Origin: an uncultured Desulfobacterium sp.
GTDB taxonomy: Bacteria; Desulfobacterota; Desulfobacteria; Desulfobacterales; Desulfobacteraceae
Assembly (NCBI GenBank): GCA_937124525.1
Contig: CAKZLA010000016.1
Location: 1 to 13,572 of the forward strand
Reading direction: 5' to 3'
Length of the DNA stretch: 13,572 nucleotides
The translations under genes were made by a program, and so were the position numbers. Under the pieces are notes generated by a model. It was not told the origin of the DNA. It made no database searches and was given only the letters and a program-made list of their open reading frames with translations. Position 1 is the stretch's first letter. Each line of letters opens with the position of its first letter. Positions 7,153-13,572 of this stretch are shown here, piece by piece.

Positions 7153-7199
7153 ATCCATCCACAAGGTATTGTTTATTAAAAATAATGCGTTGGATGGAT
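7153..7199. repeat. 9-bp inverted repeat in the probable htpG 5' leader
   Basis: ATCCATCCA (7153-7161) and TGGATGGAT (7191-7199) pair perfectly around a 29-nt AT-rich loop. It lies between the candidate promoter and htpG, so it would be in the 5' untranslated RNA. Its role is unknown. It lacks a U-run and is 138 bases from the start codon, so it neither looks like a terminator nor masks the ribosome site. Confidence 0.5.
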
Positions 7200-7337
7200 A
7201 AAAACAATATCAAATACCCGGACAAACCCAGGTATAAAAACATTTTTTCTGAAATTTTTCTTATTTTCGTTATGAGAATCAGAGACAAAAAACAAAGCGT
7301 CTAAAACAAACCATCTTTTATTTACACAGGAGAGACC

Positions 7338-9269
7338 ATGGGTACCCAGAAAGAAACATGTGAATTTAAAACCGAAGTACAGCAACTTTTGCATCTGATC
7401 ATCAACTCCCTTTATTCCAACAAGGAAATTTTCATAAGAGAACTGGTTTCCAATGCGTCTGATGCCATTGATAAGGCCAGATTCAAGGAACAGACCCAGC
7501 CGGAACTGTTTGAAGATGACAACGATTTTCACATCAGAATTTCCACAGATCCTGAGAAAAGAACCTTTGAAATCAGCGACAATGGTATCGGCATGACCTA
7601 TGAAGAGGTCAACGAAAACATTGGAACCATTGCCAAAAGCGGCACCGCAGCATTCATGGAAGCCCTGGAAAAATCAAAGAGTGAAAACGCCCTTTCCCCG
7701 GAACTCATCGGTCAGTTTGGTGTGGGATTTTACAGCGCATTCATTGCTGCGGATAAAATCACCCTGGTGACCCGGGCCGCTGGCAGTGATCAAGGGGTTA
7801 AATGGGAATCCGATGGCAAAGGCTCCTACTCCATTGAAACCGTTGACAAGGCCGAGCGTGGAACCACCATCACCCTTGCTCTGAAGGAGATCGGTAAGGG
7901 AGAAGGGGAGCAGGATTTCACAGAAGAGTACACCGTCCGGCACATCATTAAAAAACATTCCGACTTTGTCACCTACCCCGTTATCATGAACGTGGAAAAG
8001 ACAGAGCCCCTGCCCGAAGAGCAAATCGTCAAAGACGCTGATGGCAAGCCCATTGGAGACACCTTCAAAAAAGTGAGAGCCGATGAAACCCTGAACACCA
8101 TGAAGGCCATCTGGGCCAAAAGCCCGGAAGATGTCACCGAAGAGGAGTACGAAGAATTTTACAAGCACATCAGCCACAACTGGGACAAACCCATGGAGAT
8201 TCTGCACAAAAAATTTGAAGGCATCACCGAGTACGACGCCCTCATGTTTCTGCCCTCCAAGGCCCCATTTGACATGTTCCGCCCGGAAAGAAAGCATGGC
8301 ATGCAGCTTTATTGCAAGCGCGTGTTCATCATGGACGACTGCAAAGAACTTCTGCCGGAGTATTTGAGCTTTGTCCAGGGCGTGGTGGATGCCCCGGATC
8401 TCAACCTCAATGTGAGCCGTGAAATTCTCCAGGAAGATAGACTGGTGAGAAATATCCGGAAAAACCTGGTGAAAAAAATATTCAGCCTGCTTGAGGATAT
8501 GGACAAAGAAAGATACGAATCCTTTTACGAAGAGTTCGGCCAGGCCATTAAAGCGGGTATTCCCACGGACTTTGAAAACAAAGACCGCATTGCCTCTTTG
8601 TTGCGATACAAAACCACCAAATCCGATGGTAAATATATCTCCCTGGATGAGTACATTGAAAAAATGCCGGAAGATCAGAAGGAAATTTATTATATCACCG
8701 GTGAAAACATCACCGCTCTAATCAACAGCCCGCTTCTCGAAGCCCTTAAGGCCAAAGATTATGAAGTGCTTCTCATGGTGGACCCCGTTGATGAGTGGGT
8801 GACCCAGTCCCTTTTTGAGTATAAAGAGAAAAAACTCAAAAGTGCGGAAAAAGGGGAGCTTGATCTGGACAAGGTGGATGAGAAGAAAAAAGATGAGTAT
8901 ACCCCGCTTTTTAACTTCATCAAGGAGAAACTCAACGATAAGGTTAAAGATGTCCAGATTTCCAATCGTTTAAAGGATTCTGTGGCCTGCCTGTCCGGGG
9001 ATGATTTTGGCATGAGTGCTTACATGGAAAAAATCATGAAAGCATCGGGCCAGGATGCACCGGAGCAGAAAAGATCCCTGGAGCTCAATGTGGATCATCC
9101 GGTCATTGGCAAAATCAAAGAAATATTTGAGACAGACACCACCAATCCTGCACTCCAGGACTACAGTGAGCTGCTTCTTGACATTGCCATCATCAGTGAA
9201 GGTGGGAAAATCGACAACCCGACCCGCTTCAGTAAACTGCTGGGAGACATGATGGCTAAGGCTTTATGA
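7338..9269 (+). CDS. htpG: Molecular chaperone HtpG (bacterial Hsp90)
   Basis: ATP-dependent Hsp90 chaperone acting as a cytoplasmic homodimer in protein remodelling under stress. The 643-residue length fits bacterial HtpG. The N-terminal GHKL ATPase pocket shows [16 protein letters not shown] (about 34-49), [11 protein letters not shown] (about 80-90), the lid stretch GTIAKSGT and [12 protein letters not shown]. The middle domain carries the conserved client and phosphate-sensing region, with [20 protein letters not shown]. The C-terminal dimerisation domain follows. The start has AGGAGAG at 7328-7334. Its stop overlaps the rimO start as ATGA, so these genes are very likely co-transcribed and translationally coupled. 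The long leader contains a heat-shock-like promoter candidate and two inverted repeats. Confidence 0.97.
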   Translation: MGTQKETCEFKTEVQQLLHLIINSLYSNKEIFIRELVSNASDAIDKARFKEQTQPELFEDDNDFHIRISTDPEKRTFEISDNGIGMTYEEVNENIGTIAKSGTAAFMEALEKSKSENALSPELIGQFGVGFYSAFIAADKITLVTRAAGSDQGVKWESDGKGSYSIETVDKAERGTTITLALKEIGKGEGEQDFTEEYTVRHIIKKHSDFVTYPVIMNVEKTEPLPEEQIVKDADGKPIGDTFKKVRADETLNTMKAIWAKSPEDVTEEEYEEFYKHISHNWDKPMEILHKKFEGITEYDALMFLPSKAPFDMFRPERKHGMQLYCKRVFIMDDCKELLPEYLSFVQGVVDAPDLNLNVSREILQEDRLVRNIRKNLVKKIFSLLEDMDKERYESFYEEFGQAIKAGIPTDFENKDRIASLLRYKTTKSDGKYISLDEYIEKMPEDQKEIYYITGENITALINSPLLEALKAKDYEVLLMVDPVDEWVTQSLFEYKEKKLKSAEKGELDLDKVDEKKKDEYTPLFNFIKEKLNDKVKDVQISNRLKDSVACLSGDDFGMSAYMEKIMKASGQDAPEQKRSLELNVDHPVIGKIKEIFETDTTNPALQDYSELLLDIAIISEGGKIDNPTRFSKLLGDMMAKAL

Positions 9270-10603
9270 TCATCTTCCTTGAAACACTGGGATGCTGCCG
9301 AAACCAGGTGGACAGCGAAGTCATGCTGGGTCGGCTGGCATCCCGGGGCCATGATATCACCTCTGACCCCTCCGGGGCGGAGGTGATTATTATCAATACC
9401 TGTGGTTTCATTGCAGCGGCCTCGGCCGAGGCCATTGATACCATCCTTGACATGGCACAATACAAAAAAGAGGGCTCCTGTAGACGTCTGGTGGTCACCG
9501 GATGCCTGCCGGAACGATTCAGGAAGGATACCCTGGTGGATGCCCTGCCCGAGGTGGATGCCTTCCTTGGCACCGGGGCCTGTGATCGCATTGTTGAGGC
9601 GGTTGAAGATGTGTCAGGGACGGTGATAACCATGTTGCCCGACCCCTGCGCAAGGGAACTCCAAGGCCTTCCCCTGCCCCGGAAAATCACCCAGGATTAC
9701 ATGGCCTATGTCAAGGTGTCCGAGGGGTGTAACCGTAAATGCACCTACTGCATCATTCCCACCCTCCGGGGAATTCAACGCAGTCGTCCAGTGGACAGCG
9801 TGGTTGAAGAAACAGCCACACTGATTTCCCAGGGTGTCAACGAGATCGTCCTGGTGGGAGAAAACACCACAGATTATGGATTGGATCTTAATCCCCCTGT
9901 GCCCCTGGGCCACCTTTTAAGGGCAGTGTCCACACGGGTTGCCGAAATTGAAAAACACCACCCCACCTGGATACGCCTGCTTTACACCCACCCATCTTCC
10001 ATTGATACAAACGTCATTAAAGCCATTGCCGAAAATGAGAATATCTGCAGCTATTATGATATTCCCATACAGCATGCCGACTCCCGGACCCTAAAACGCA
10101 TGGGCCGTAATTACACCAAAGAGGATCTATACACCCTGTTTGAGACCATCCGAACCATTGATCCCCAGGCAGTATTAAGAACCACCCTGATCACCGGGTT
10201 TCCCGGAGAGACCGAATCCGAATTTCAAACCCTGGTGAAATTTGTTGAGGATATCCGCTTTGACCATCTGGGGGTATTCCCCTATTCCGATTCAGAGGAT
10301 CTTTCTTCCCATCATTTGAAAAACCACGTGCCGGAACTTCTCAGGGAAGAGCGCCATGACACCATCATGGCAAGACAGGCAGAAATCTCCGAGGGCATTA
10401 ACCAGAAATACCTGGGACAGACCATTCCGGTGCTGGTGGAAGAAAATCCCGATGAAGGCATATACCTTGGCAGGACAAGCTTTCAGGCACCTGAAGTGGA
10501 CGGCATTACATTTATTTATGGATCAGGGCTTGAAATCGGCACCTTTACTGATATAAAGATTACAGAAACCCATGAATATGACCTGTCAGGAGAAACGGTA
10601 TGA
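9266..10603 (+). CDS. rimO: Ribosomal protein S12 methylthiotransferase
   Basis: Radical SAM methylthiotransferase that adds a methylthio group to the conserved aspartate of ribosomal protein S12. It has the three-domain layout of the family in 445 residues. The N-terminal UPF0004 domain has Cys10, Cys46 and Cys80 for the second [4Fe-4S] cluster ([20 protein letters not shown]). The radical SAM core has GCNRKCTYC with Cys155, Cys159 and Cys162. A C-terminal TRAM domain starts near 380. The text around the cluster (CIIPTLRG) and the [11 protein letters not shown] stretch favour RimO over the tRNA enzyme MiaB. The start overlaps the htpG stop (ATGA at 9266-9269), and its own stop overlaps the next start in the same way. 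An extra Cys11 sits beside Cys10. Confidence 0.92.
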   Translation: MIIFLETLGCCRNQVDSEVMLGRLASRGHDITSDPSGAEVIIINTCGFIAAASAEAIDTILDMAQYKKEGSCRRLVVTGCLPERFRKDTLVDALPEVDAFLGTGACDRIVEAVEDVSGTVITMLPDPCARELQGLPLPRKITQDYMAYVKVSEGCNRKCTYCIIPTLRGIQRSRPVDSVVEETATLISQGVNEIVLVGENTTDYGLDLNPPVPLGHLLRAVSTRVAEIEKHHPTWIRLLYTHPSSIDTNVIKAIAENENICSYYDIPIQHADSRTLKRMGRNYTKEDLYTLFETIRTIDPQAVLRTTLITGFPGETESEFQTLVKFVEDIRFDHLGVFPYSDSEDLSSHHLKNHVPELLREERHDTIMARQAEISEGINQKYLGQTIPVLVEENPDEGIYLGRTSFQAPEVDGITFIYGSGLEIGTFTDIKITETHEYDLSGETV

Positions 10604-11583
10604 AACAGGAATTGAAGCGCAGGCTGACATCGCTGGTGGAAAAAGATCTGGCTCAAATTGAAACTGCGCTCCATGAGAACCTGTCCCCCAACCTTTCCCT
10701 GGTAAAGGAAATTGCAGGTCACCTGTTGTTCAGCGGGGGCAAGCGTATCAGACCCCTGTTAATGGTTTTAAGTGCCCGCCTGTGCCAGTACCAGGGAGAG
10801 GATGCCATTGATCTTTCCACCATCTTTGAATATCTCCACGCCGCCACCCTGCTCCATGATGATGTGGTGGATGAGGCTGATTTAAGGCGAGGAAAACCTG
10901 CTGCCCACACCCGATGGAGTCGTCCCAAGGTGGTGCTCACCGGAGACTTTCTCCTGGCCCGCTCCTTGTCTCTTGCGGCAAAAACGGGCCTGCCCGACAT
11001 TATCACCGTCATGGCAGGCATCACCGAAGATATGTCCCAGGGTGAGATTGAACAGATGGAGCAAAAGGGTAATGCCAGTCTCACCGAAGCCCAGTACATG
11101 ACCGTTATCCAGCGAAAAACCGCTGTTTTACTCCAGGGGGCCTGCAAAAGTGGCGCTATATTGGCCCGGGCTGGCAAAGAAAAAAAAGCGGCCCTGGATG
11201 CCTTTGGGTATCATCTGGGCGTGGCGTTTCAGATGGCTGATGATCTGTTGGACTATACAGCCCAGGCAGATACCCTTGGCAAAAACCCCGGTGCGGATAT
11301 CCGGGAGGGAAAACTAACCCTACCCCTGATCAAGGCCCTGGAAAATGCCTCGGATGAGGATCGCGCCTGGATGCTCAATATTATTGCCGATCCTGACTTT
11401 GATGAGAATGATTTCAAAATACTCCTAAAACAGCTTCATCAGCACAAAGGTATTGAATATACAGAACAAAAAGCCACTCACCATATAGACCTGGCCAAAC
11501 AAAGCCTTAAGATATTTACACCTTGCCAGGCCATGGACACCATGATGCTCATCGCAGAGTATGCCATTGCAAGAAAGGTTTAG
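10600..11583 (+). CDS. ispB: Long-chain polyprenyl diphosphate synthase (quinone side chain)
   Basis: Trans-isoprenyl diphosphate synthase that elongates allylic diphosphates with isopentenyl diphosphate; in an anaerobe the product probably becomes the menaquinone tail. GGKRIRP (46-52) binds IPP. The first aspartate-rich motif is DDVVD (87-91), and the second is DDLLD (214-218). The residues four and five positions before the first motif are Thr83 and Ala82. Small residues there are associated with long products, so an octaprenyl- or heptaprenyl-type enzyme is more likely than a C15 or C20 synthase. The exact chain length cannot be read from sequence. The length is 327 residues. AGGAGA (10588-10593) precedes the ATG, which overlaps the rimO stop by four bases, making it the third gene of the htpG unit. 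Confidence 0.88.
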   Translation: MKQELKRRLTSLVEKDLAQIETALHENLSPNLSLVKEIAGHLLFSGGKRIRPLLMVLSARLCQYQGEDAIDLSTIFEYLHAATLLHDDVVDEADLRRGKPAAHTRWSRPKVVLTGDFLLARSLSLAAKTGLPDIITVMAGITEDMSQGEIEQMEQKGNASLTEAQYMTVIQRKTAVLLQGACKSGAILARAGKEKKAALDAFGYHLGVAFQMADDLLDYTAQADTLGKNPGADIREGKLTLPLIKALENASDEDRAWMLNIIADPDFDENDFKILLKQLHQHKGIEYTEQKATHHIDLAKQSLKIFTPCQAMDTMMLIAEYAIARKV

Positions 11584-11688
11584 ATTCTTATCTCTTATTT
11601 TCGTGTTATTTTGGCAAGAGAATCAAAAAATCTTTTTGGTTCTGGCTTGTCCAGGTTAGGGGGATATCAACCTTTATCAGGAGGAGAA

Positions 11689-12939
11689 ATGAACAGATTT
11701 AAACCGACTGCCATGGCAGCCACATGCCTGTTTTTTTTATTAACCTGTTTAACCAATTTTTGCCACACGACAGCAGCCCTGGCCCAGGATAACCCCACGG
11801 TGATTTCCCTTGGGAAACAGGCCATTGCAGGCGATGACATCTCCAAAGCAAAAAAACAAGCCATTGCAGATGCTCTGGACACGGCGGTATCCCAGGCCAT
11901 TCTTGCCATGCTCACCCCCCCGGAAATATCCTCCAGTCTGCCCCTGCTGGCCAATGTACTCACAGGTTCTTCCCAGGATCATATCATCACCTACAAAGTG
12001 TTGGGCGAAATGGAAAAGGAAAAACAGTATATTGTTGCTGTGGAATCAACCCTGAATGGCCAAACCCTGAACGCCCTTTTTTCAAAATATCGAATCCAGG
12101 ATAAAGGTAAAGAGCTGCCCCGGATTTTAATTTTCATGTCCGAACAGGTACCAGGCGAAATTTTACCCCGGTATTGGTGGGGGAATAACCCTTTACCCTT
12201 TCAATCCCTTGCCCAAACTGCATTCACCAAGGTATTGGCCAGTAAAAATTACATGGTCATGGAGCAGCCCCCTTCGGAACAAGTCCGATCCCTGGGCGTT
12301 ACATTTAATTTTATCCATGATGCCGATGCCGCATTGAGTATGGCCGCAAAACTCAACGCAGATGTGATGATCATGGCCAAGGCCACGGCCCAAGAGGCAT
12401 CCAATGTCATGGGCACAGAAAAAGCCTATAAATCCACCGTGGCCCTGGAAGCGTTTCAGGTGGGTTCAGGAGAAAGGCTCACCTCCTTCACCACTGATGC
12501 AGTGGTAAAAAGTGATTTCAGCCAGACAGGCATAGAAGACAGTCTCACACAATCCGGCACCCAGGCAGCCCAGAGCCTTTTATCCCGGCTGGATGCCGCG
12601 TGGTCAGGAAAGACAAGTGGTCCCCAGACCATTGAAACCAGAATCGAAGGGGATGACTACCTGTCAAGCTTTATCATGCTCAGGAAAATTCTCAACACCA
12701 TGTCCGGCATTAAAGATATCCAGACCAAGGAGCTCAGCTCGGACAATGCCGTTGTGGACATTATCTACCAGGGTAACGGCAGAAAACTTGCTGATGCGCT
12801 CATGGTACAGACCTTTGATTCTTTTAATTTAAATATTTCTGATGTCACGGACAGCTCTTTGACCATCCGGTTCATACCGCAAAATGGCGCACAGCCCGTG
12901 GAAACCAAAGACATTGAAGGCGCTTTTATCTCTGAATAA
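11689..12939 (+). CDS. Exported protein with FlgT/LPP20-like N-terminal domain
   Basis: No firm family assignment. A clear Sec signal peptide opens the protein (MNRFKP, a hydrophobic core around residues 9-25, likely cleavage after ALA before QDNP), so it is periplasmic or outer-membrane associated; there is no lipobox at the cleavage site. The mature N-terminus (AKKQAIADALDTAVSQAI) resembles the FlgT/LPP20-type domain found in envelope and flagellar accessory proteins. The middle (LPRILIFMSEQV...YWW, then ADVMIMAKA) resembles the CsgG-like part of FlgT. The C-terminal region (about 320-405) is probably another small alpha/beta domain. I choose the ATG at 11689, giving 416 residues, because AGGAGA ends four bases before it; an in-frame ATG-less extension to a TTG at 11611 would place 26 residues before the signal peptide. 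It lies 105 bases after the polyprenyl synthase with no clear terminator between. Confidence 0.7.
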   Translation: MNRFKPTAMAATCLFFLLTCLTNFCHTTAALAQDNPTVISLGKQAIAGDDISKAKKQAIADALDTAVSQAILAMLTPPEISSSLPLLANVLTGSSQDHIITYKVLGEMEKEKQYIVAVESTLNGQTLNALFSKYRIQDKGKELPRILIFMSEQVPGEILPRYWWGNNPLPFQSLAQTAFTKVLASKNYMVMEQPPSEQVRSLGVTFNFIHDADAALSMAAKLNADVMIMAKATAQEASNVMGTEKAYKSTVALEAFQVGSGERLTSFTTDAVVKSDFSQTGIEDSLTQSGTQAAQSLLSRLDAAWSGKTSGPQTIETRIEGDDYLSSFIMLRKILNTMSGIKDIQTKELSSDNAVVDIIYQGNGRKLADALMVQTFDSFNLNISDVTDSSLTIRFIPQNGAQPVETKDIEGAFISE

Positions 12940-12966
12940 AAATTAACACTCCTGCACAATTCATTG

Positions 12967-12995
12967 TTGACATGAAGCAGATATGGTGATAGTTA
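12967..12995 (+). promoter_or_regulatory. Probable tRNA-Val promoter
   Basis: TTGACA (12967-12972), a 17-base spacer and TAGTTA (12990-12995) lie just upstream of the tRNA. Initiation would fall near 13002, only a few bases before the mature 5' end. The -35 is perfect but the -10 is weak. Confidence 0.5.
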
Positions 12996-13008
12996 TCTTT
13001 TTTCATAA

Positions 13009-13084
13009 AGGCGCGTAGCTCAGTTGGTAGAGCGCTACCTCGACACGGTAGAAGTCAGCAGTTCGAGCCTGCTCGTGCCTACCA
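13009..13084 (+). tRNA. tRNA-Val (anticodon GAC) with C33
   Basis: A full 76-nt cloverleaf with encoded CCA. The acceptor stem is AGGCGCG/CGTGCCT with one G-U pair. The D stem is GCTC/GAGC, the anticodon stem CTACC/GGTAG, the variable loop AAGTC, and the T stem AGCAG/CTGCT with loop TTCGAGC. The 7-nt anticodon loop TCGACAC places GAC at 34-36 (13042-13044), which reads valine GUC and GUU codons. Position 33 is C (13041), whereas nearly all tRNAs have U there. Confidence 0.93.
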
Positions 13085-13093
13085 TATAAAATC

Positions 13094-13128
13094 AAGGGTT
13101 TGCAGATTTTTTCTGTAAACCCTTTTTT
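13094..13128. terminator. Terminator after tRNA-Val, shared with the convergent Fic gene
   Basis: AAGGGTTTGCAGA (13094-13106) pairs with TCTGTAAACCCTT (13112-13124) through 13 pairs, one of them G-U, around a 5-nt T loop. A run of six T (13123-13128) follows on the plus strand. On the minus strand the stem is followed by TTGATTTTAT, so it may also serve the Fic gene. Confidence 0.8.
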
Positions 13129-13131
13129 GAT

Positions 13132-13153
13132 TTTGTGACCGGTTTGTGACCGG
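13132..13153. repeat. Tandem 11-bp direct repeat beside the tRNA gene
   Basis: TTTGTGACCGG occurs twice, perfectly and without a gap (13132-13142 and 13143-13153). Short TTTGTGACC-type direct repeats next to a tRNA 3' end resemble integrase arm-binding sites at island junctions. That reading is inference; no integrase is in the window. Confidence 0.6.
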
Positions 13154-13161
13154 TTGGAAAA

Positions 13162-13572
13162 TTAGATAGGTAACTCGGTTCCTTCGTTCATGATCCGAAT
13201 ATATTCCACGTAAGAATAAAGGCGGCTTCGCTTCTGACCGGTGATCTCTTTAACGACCCCCAATTGTTCAAGCTGGCGCAAACAGGCATTCACTGTGGCC
13301 GGTGAAAGTTGGGTTTTTCCCTGTATCCAGTTTGGTGAAACCATAGGGCGTTCAAGCATGGCTTTGTGAATAAGATGTGCAGAACCTGAGATGCGTTTTA
13401 GCCCATTAATGCGTTGCCCATCCTTGGCAGACAACTTCATCAGCTGCTGGGCAGTATTCACCGCCTGAGTCGCCGTATGAATTACGGCATCCGCAAAGAA
13501 ATCAAGCCAAGCCTCCCAATCACCAGTCAAACGGACTTCATTGAGCAACTCATAGTAACGCTGACGGTGAGT
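13162..13572 (-). CDS. Fic family protein, C-terminal part (runs off the right edge)
   Basis: Fic proteins usually AMPylate target proteins through a Fic domain; many small bacterial ones pair that domain with a C-terminal winged helix and act as toxins or regulators. Here only 136 C-terminal residues are visible. RQRYYELLNEV and TGDWEAWLDFFADAV match the end of the Fic domain region of this subfamily. WIQGKTQLSPATVNACLRQL and LGVVKEITGQKRSRLY form a winged helix-turn-helix. The catalytic HPFxxGN motif would lie beyond the window, so activity cannot be judged. The frame is open to the edge, so a TTG at 13548 is internal, not the start. The gene converges on tRNA-Val, and the tandem repeat between them suggests an accessory region. 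Confidence 0.85.
   Translation of the reverse strand, partial: THRQRYYELLNEVRLTGDWEAWLDFFADAVIHTATQAVNTAQQLMKLSAKDGQRINGLKRISGSAHLIHKAMLERPMVSPNWIQGKTQLSPATVNACLRQLEQLGVVKEITGQKRSRLYSYVEYIRIMNEGTELPI

Larger units (their letters stand above)
6543..7337. other. Gene-poor AT-rich spacer between divergent radical SAM gene and htpG
   Basis: This spacer of about 790 bases carries no convincing intact gene. It contains a degraded-looking zinc-ribbon frame (6685-6846) and a GGGGG/CCCCC hairpin (6717-6721 with 6730-6734). It also has a pentanucleotide repeat (6751-6779), a perfect 14-bp palindrome (7009-7022), an inverted repeat with a heat-shock-like promoter (7108-7134) and a second inverted repeat (7153-7199) ahead of htpG. 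Confidence 0.6.

Noticed and set aside
7674..8297. 207-codon minus-strand frame inside htpG
   Set aside because: Fully antisense to a highly conserved HtpG coding region; a shadow of the real gene.
11584..11688. Terminator between the polyprenyl synthase and the exported-protein gene
   Set aside because: Only weak pairing (GATTCT/AGAATC with a large bulge, and CAAAAA/TTTTTG); not enough for a call.
1..13572. CRISPR array or defence operon
   Set aside because: No regularly spaced repeats and no cas, restriction or other defence genes apart from the partial Fic protein at the right edge.

Overview
The window reads as ordinary chromosome from a mesophilic Gram-negative bacterium. My best guess is an anaerobe of the Desulfobacterota (a Desulfobacter-like sulfate reducer). 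This rests on overall protein character: a class 1B PyrD/PyrK pair, a long-chain polyprenyl synthase of quinone type, and a FlgT/LPP20-like exported protein. No single marker proves it. Coding DNA is moderately GC-rich with many CCC/GGC/CTG codons, and the spacers are very AT-rich.

Layout. Bases 1-188 look like the promoter and leader of a ribosomal RNA operon running left out of the window. Next, on the plus strand, come three pyrimidine biosynthesis genes, pyrD-pyrK-pyrE (435-3083); a large imperfect inverted repeat (2277-2386) fills most of the pyrK-pyrE gap. A bidirectional terminator (about 3265-3307) separates them from the minus-strand genes tkt (transketolase, 3453-5465) and a radical SAM protein (5673-6542). 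The tkt/radical SAM gap holds a terminator-like hairpin in the tkt leader and a folded 61-nt element resembling an IS200/IS605 right end.

A roughly 790-base gene-poor spacer (6543-7337) contains a pentanucleotide repeat, a decayed-looking zinc-ribbon ORF and candidate htpG control elements. It is followed by htpG-rimO-polyprenyl synthase (7338-11583), joined by two ATGA stop/start overlaps. An exported FlgT-like protein follows (11689-12939), then a tRNA-Val(GAC) gene (13009-13084) with an unusual C at position 33, a terminator with tandem repeats, and the C-terminal part of a Fic-family protein on the minus strand that runs off the right edge.

Functionally, the left part makes UMP precursors (dihydroorotate to orotate to OMP), and transketolase supplies pentose phosphates that feed PRPP. 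The htpG cluster combines a chaperone, a ribosomal protein S12 modification enzyme and a quinone side-chain synthase. The right end looks like the edge of an accessory region placed at a tRNA gene. I found no CRISPR array, no intact transposase and no obvious new defence system. The most unusual signals are small non-coding structures and the tRNA anticodon loop.
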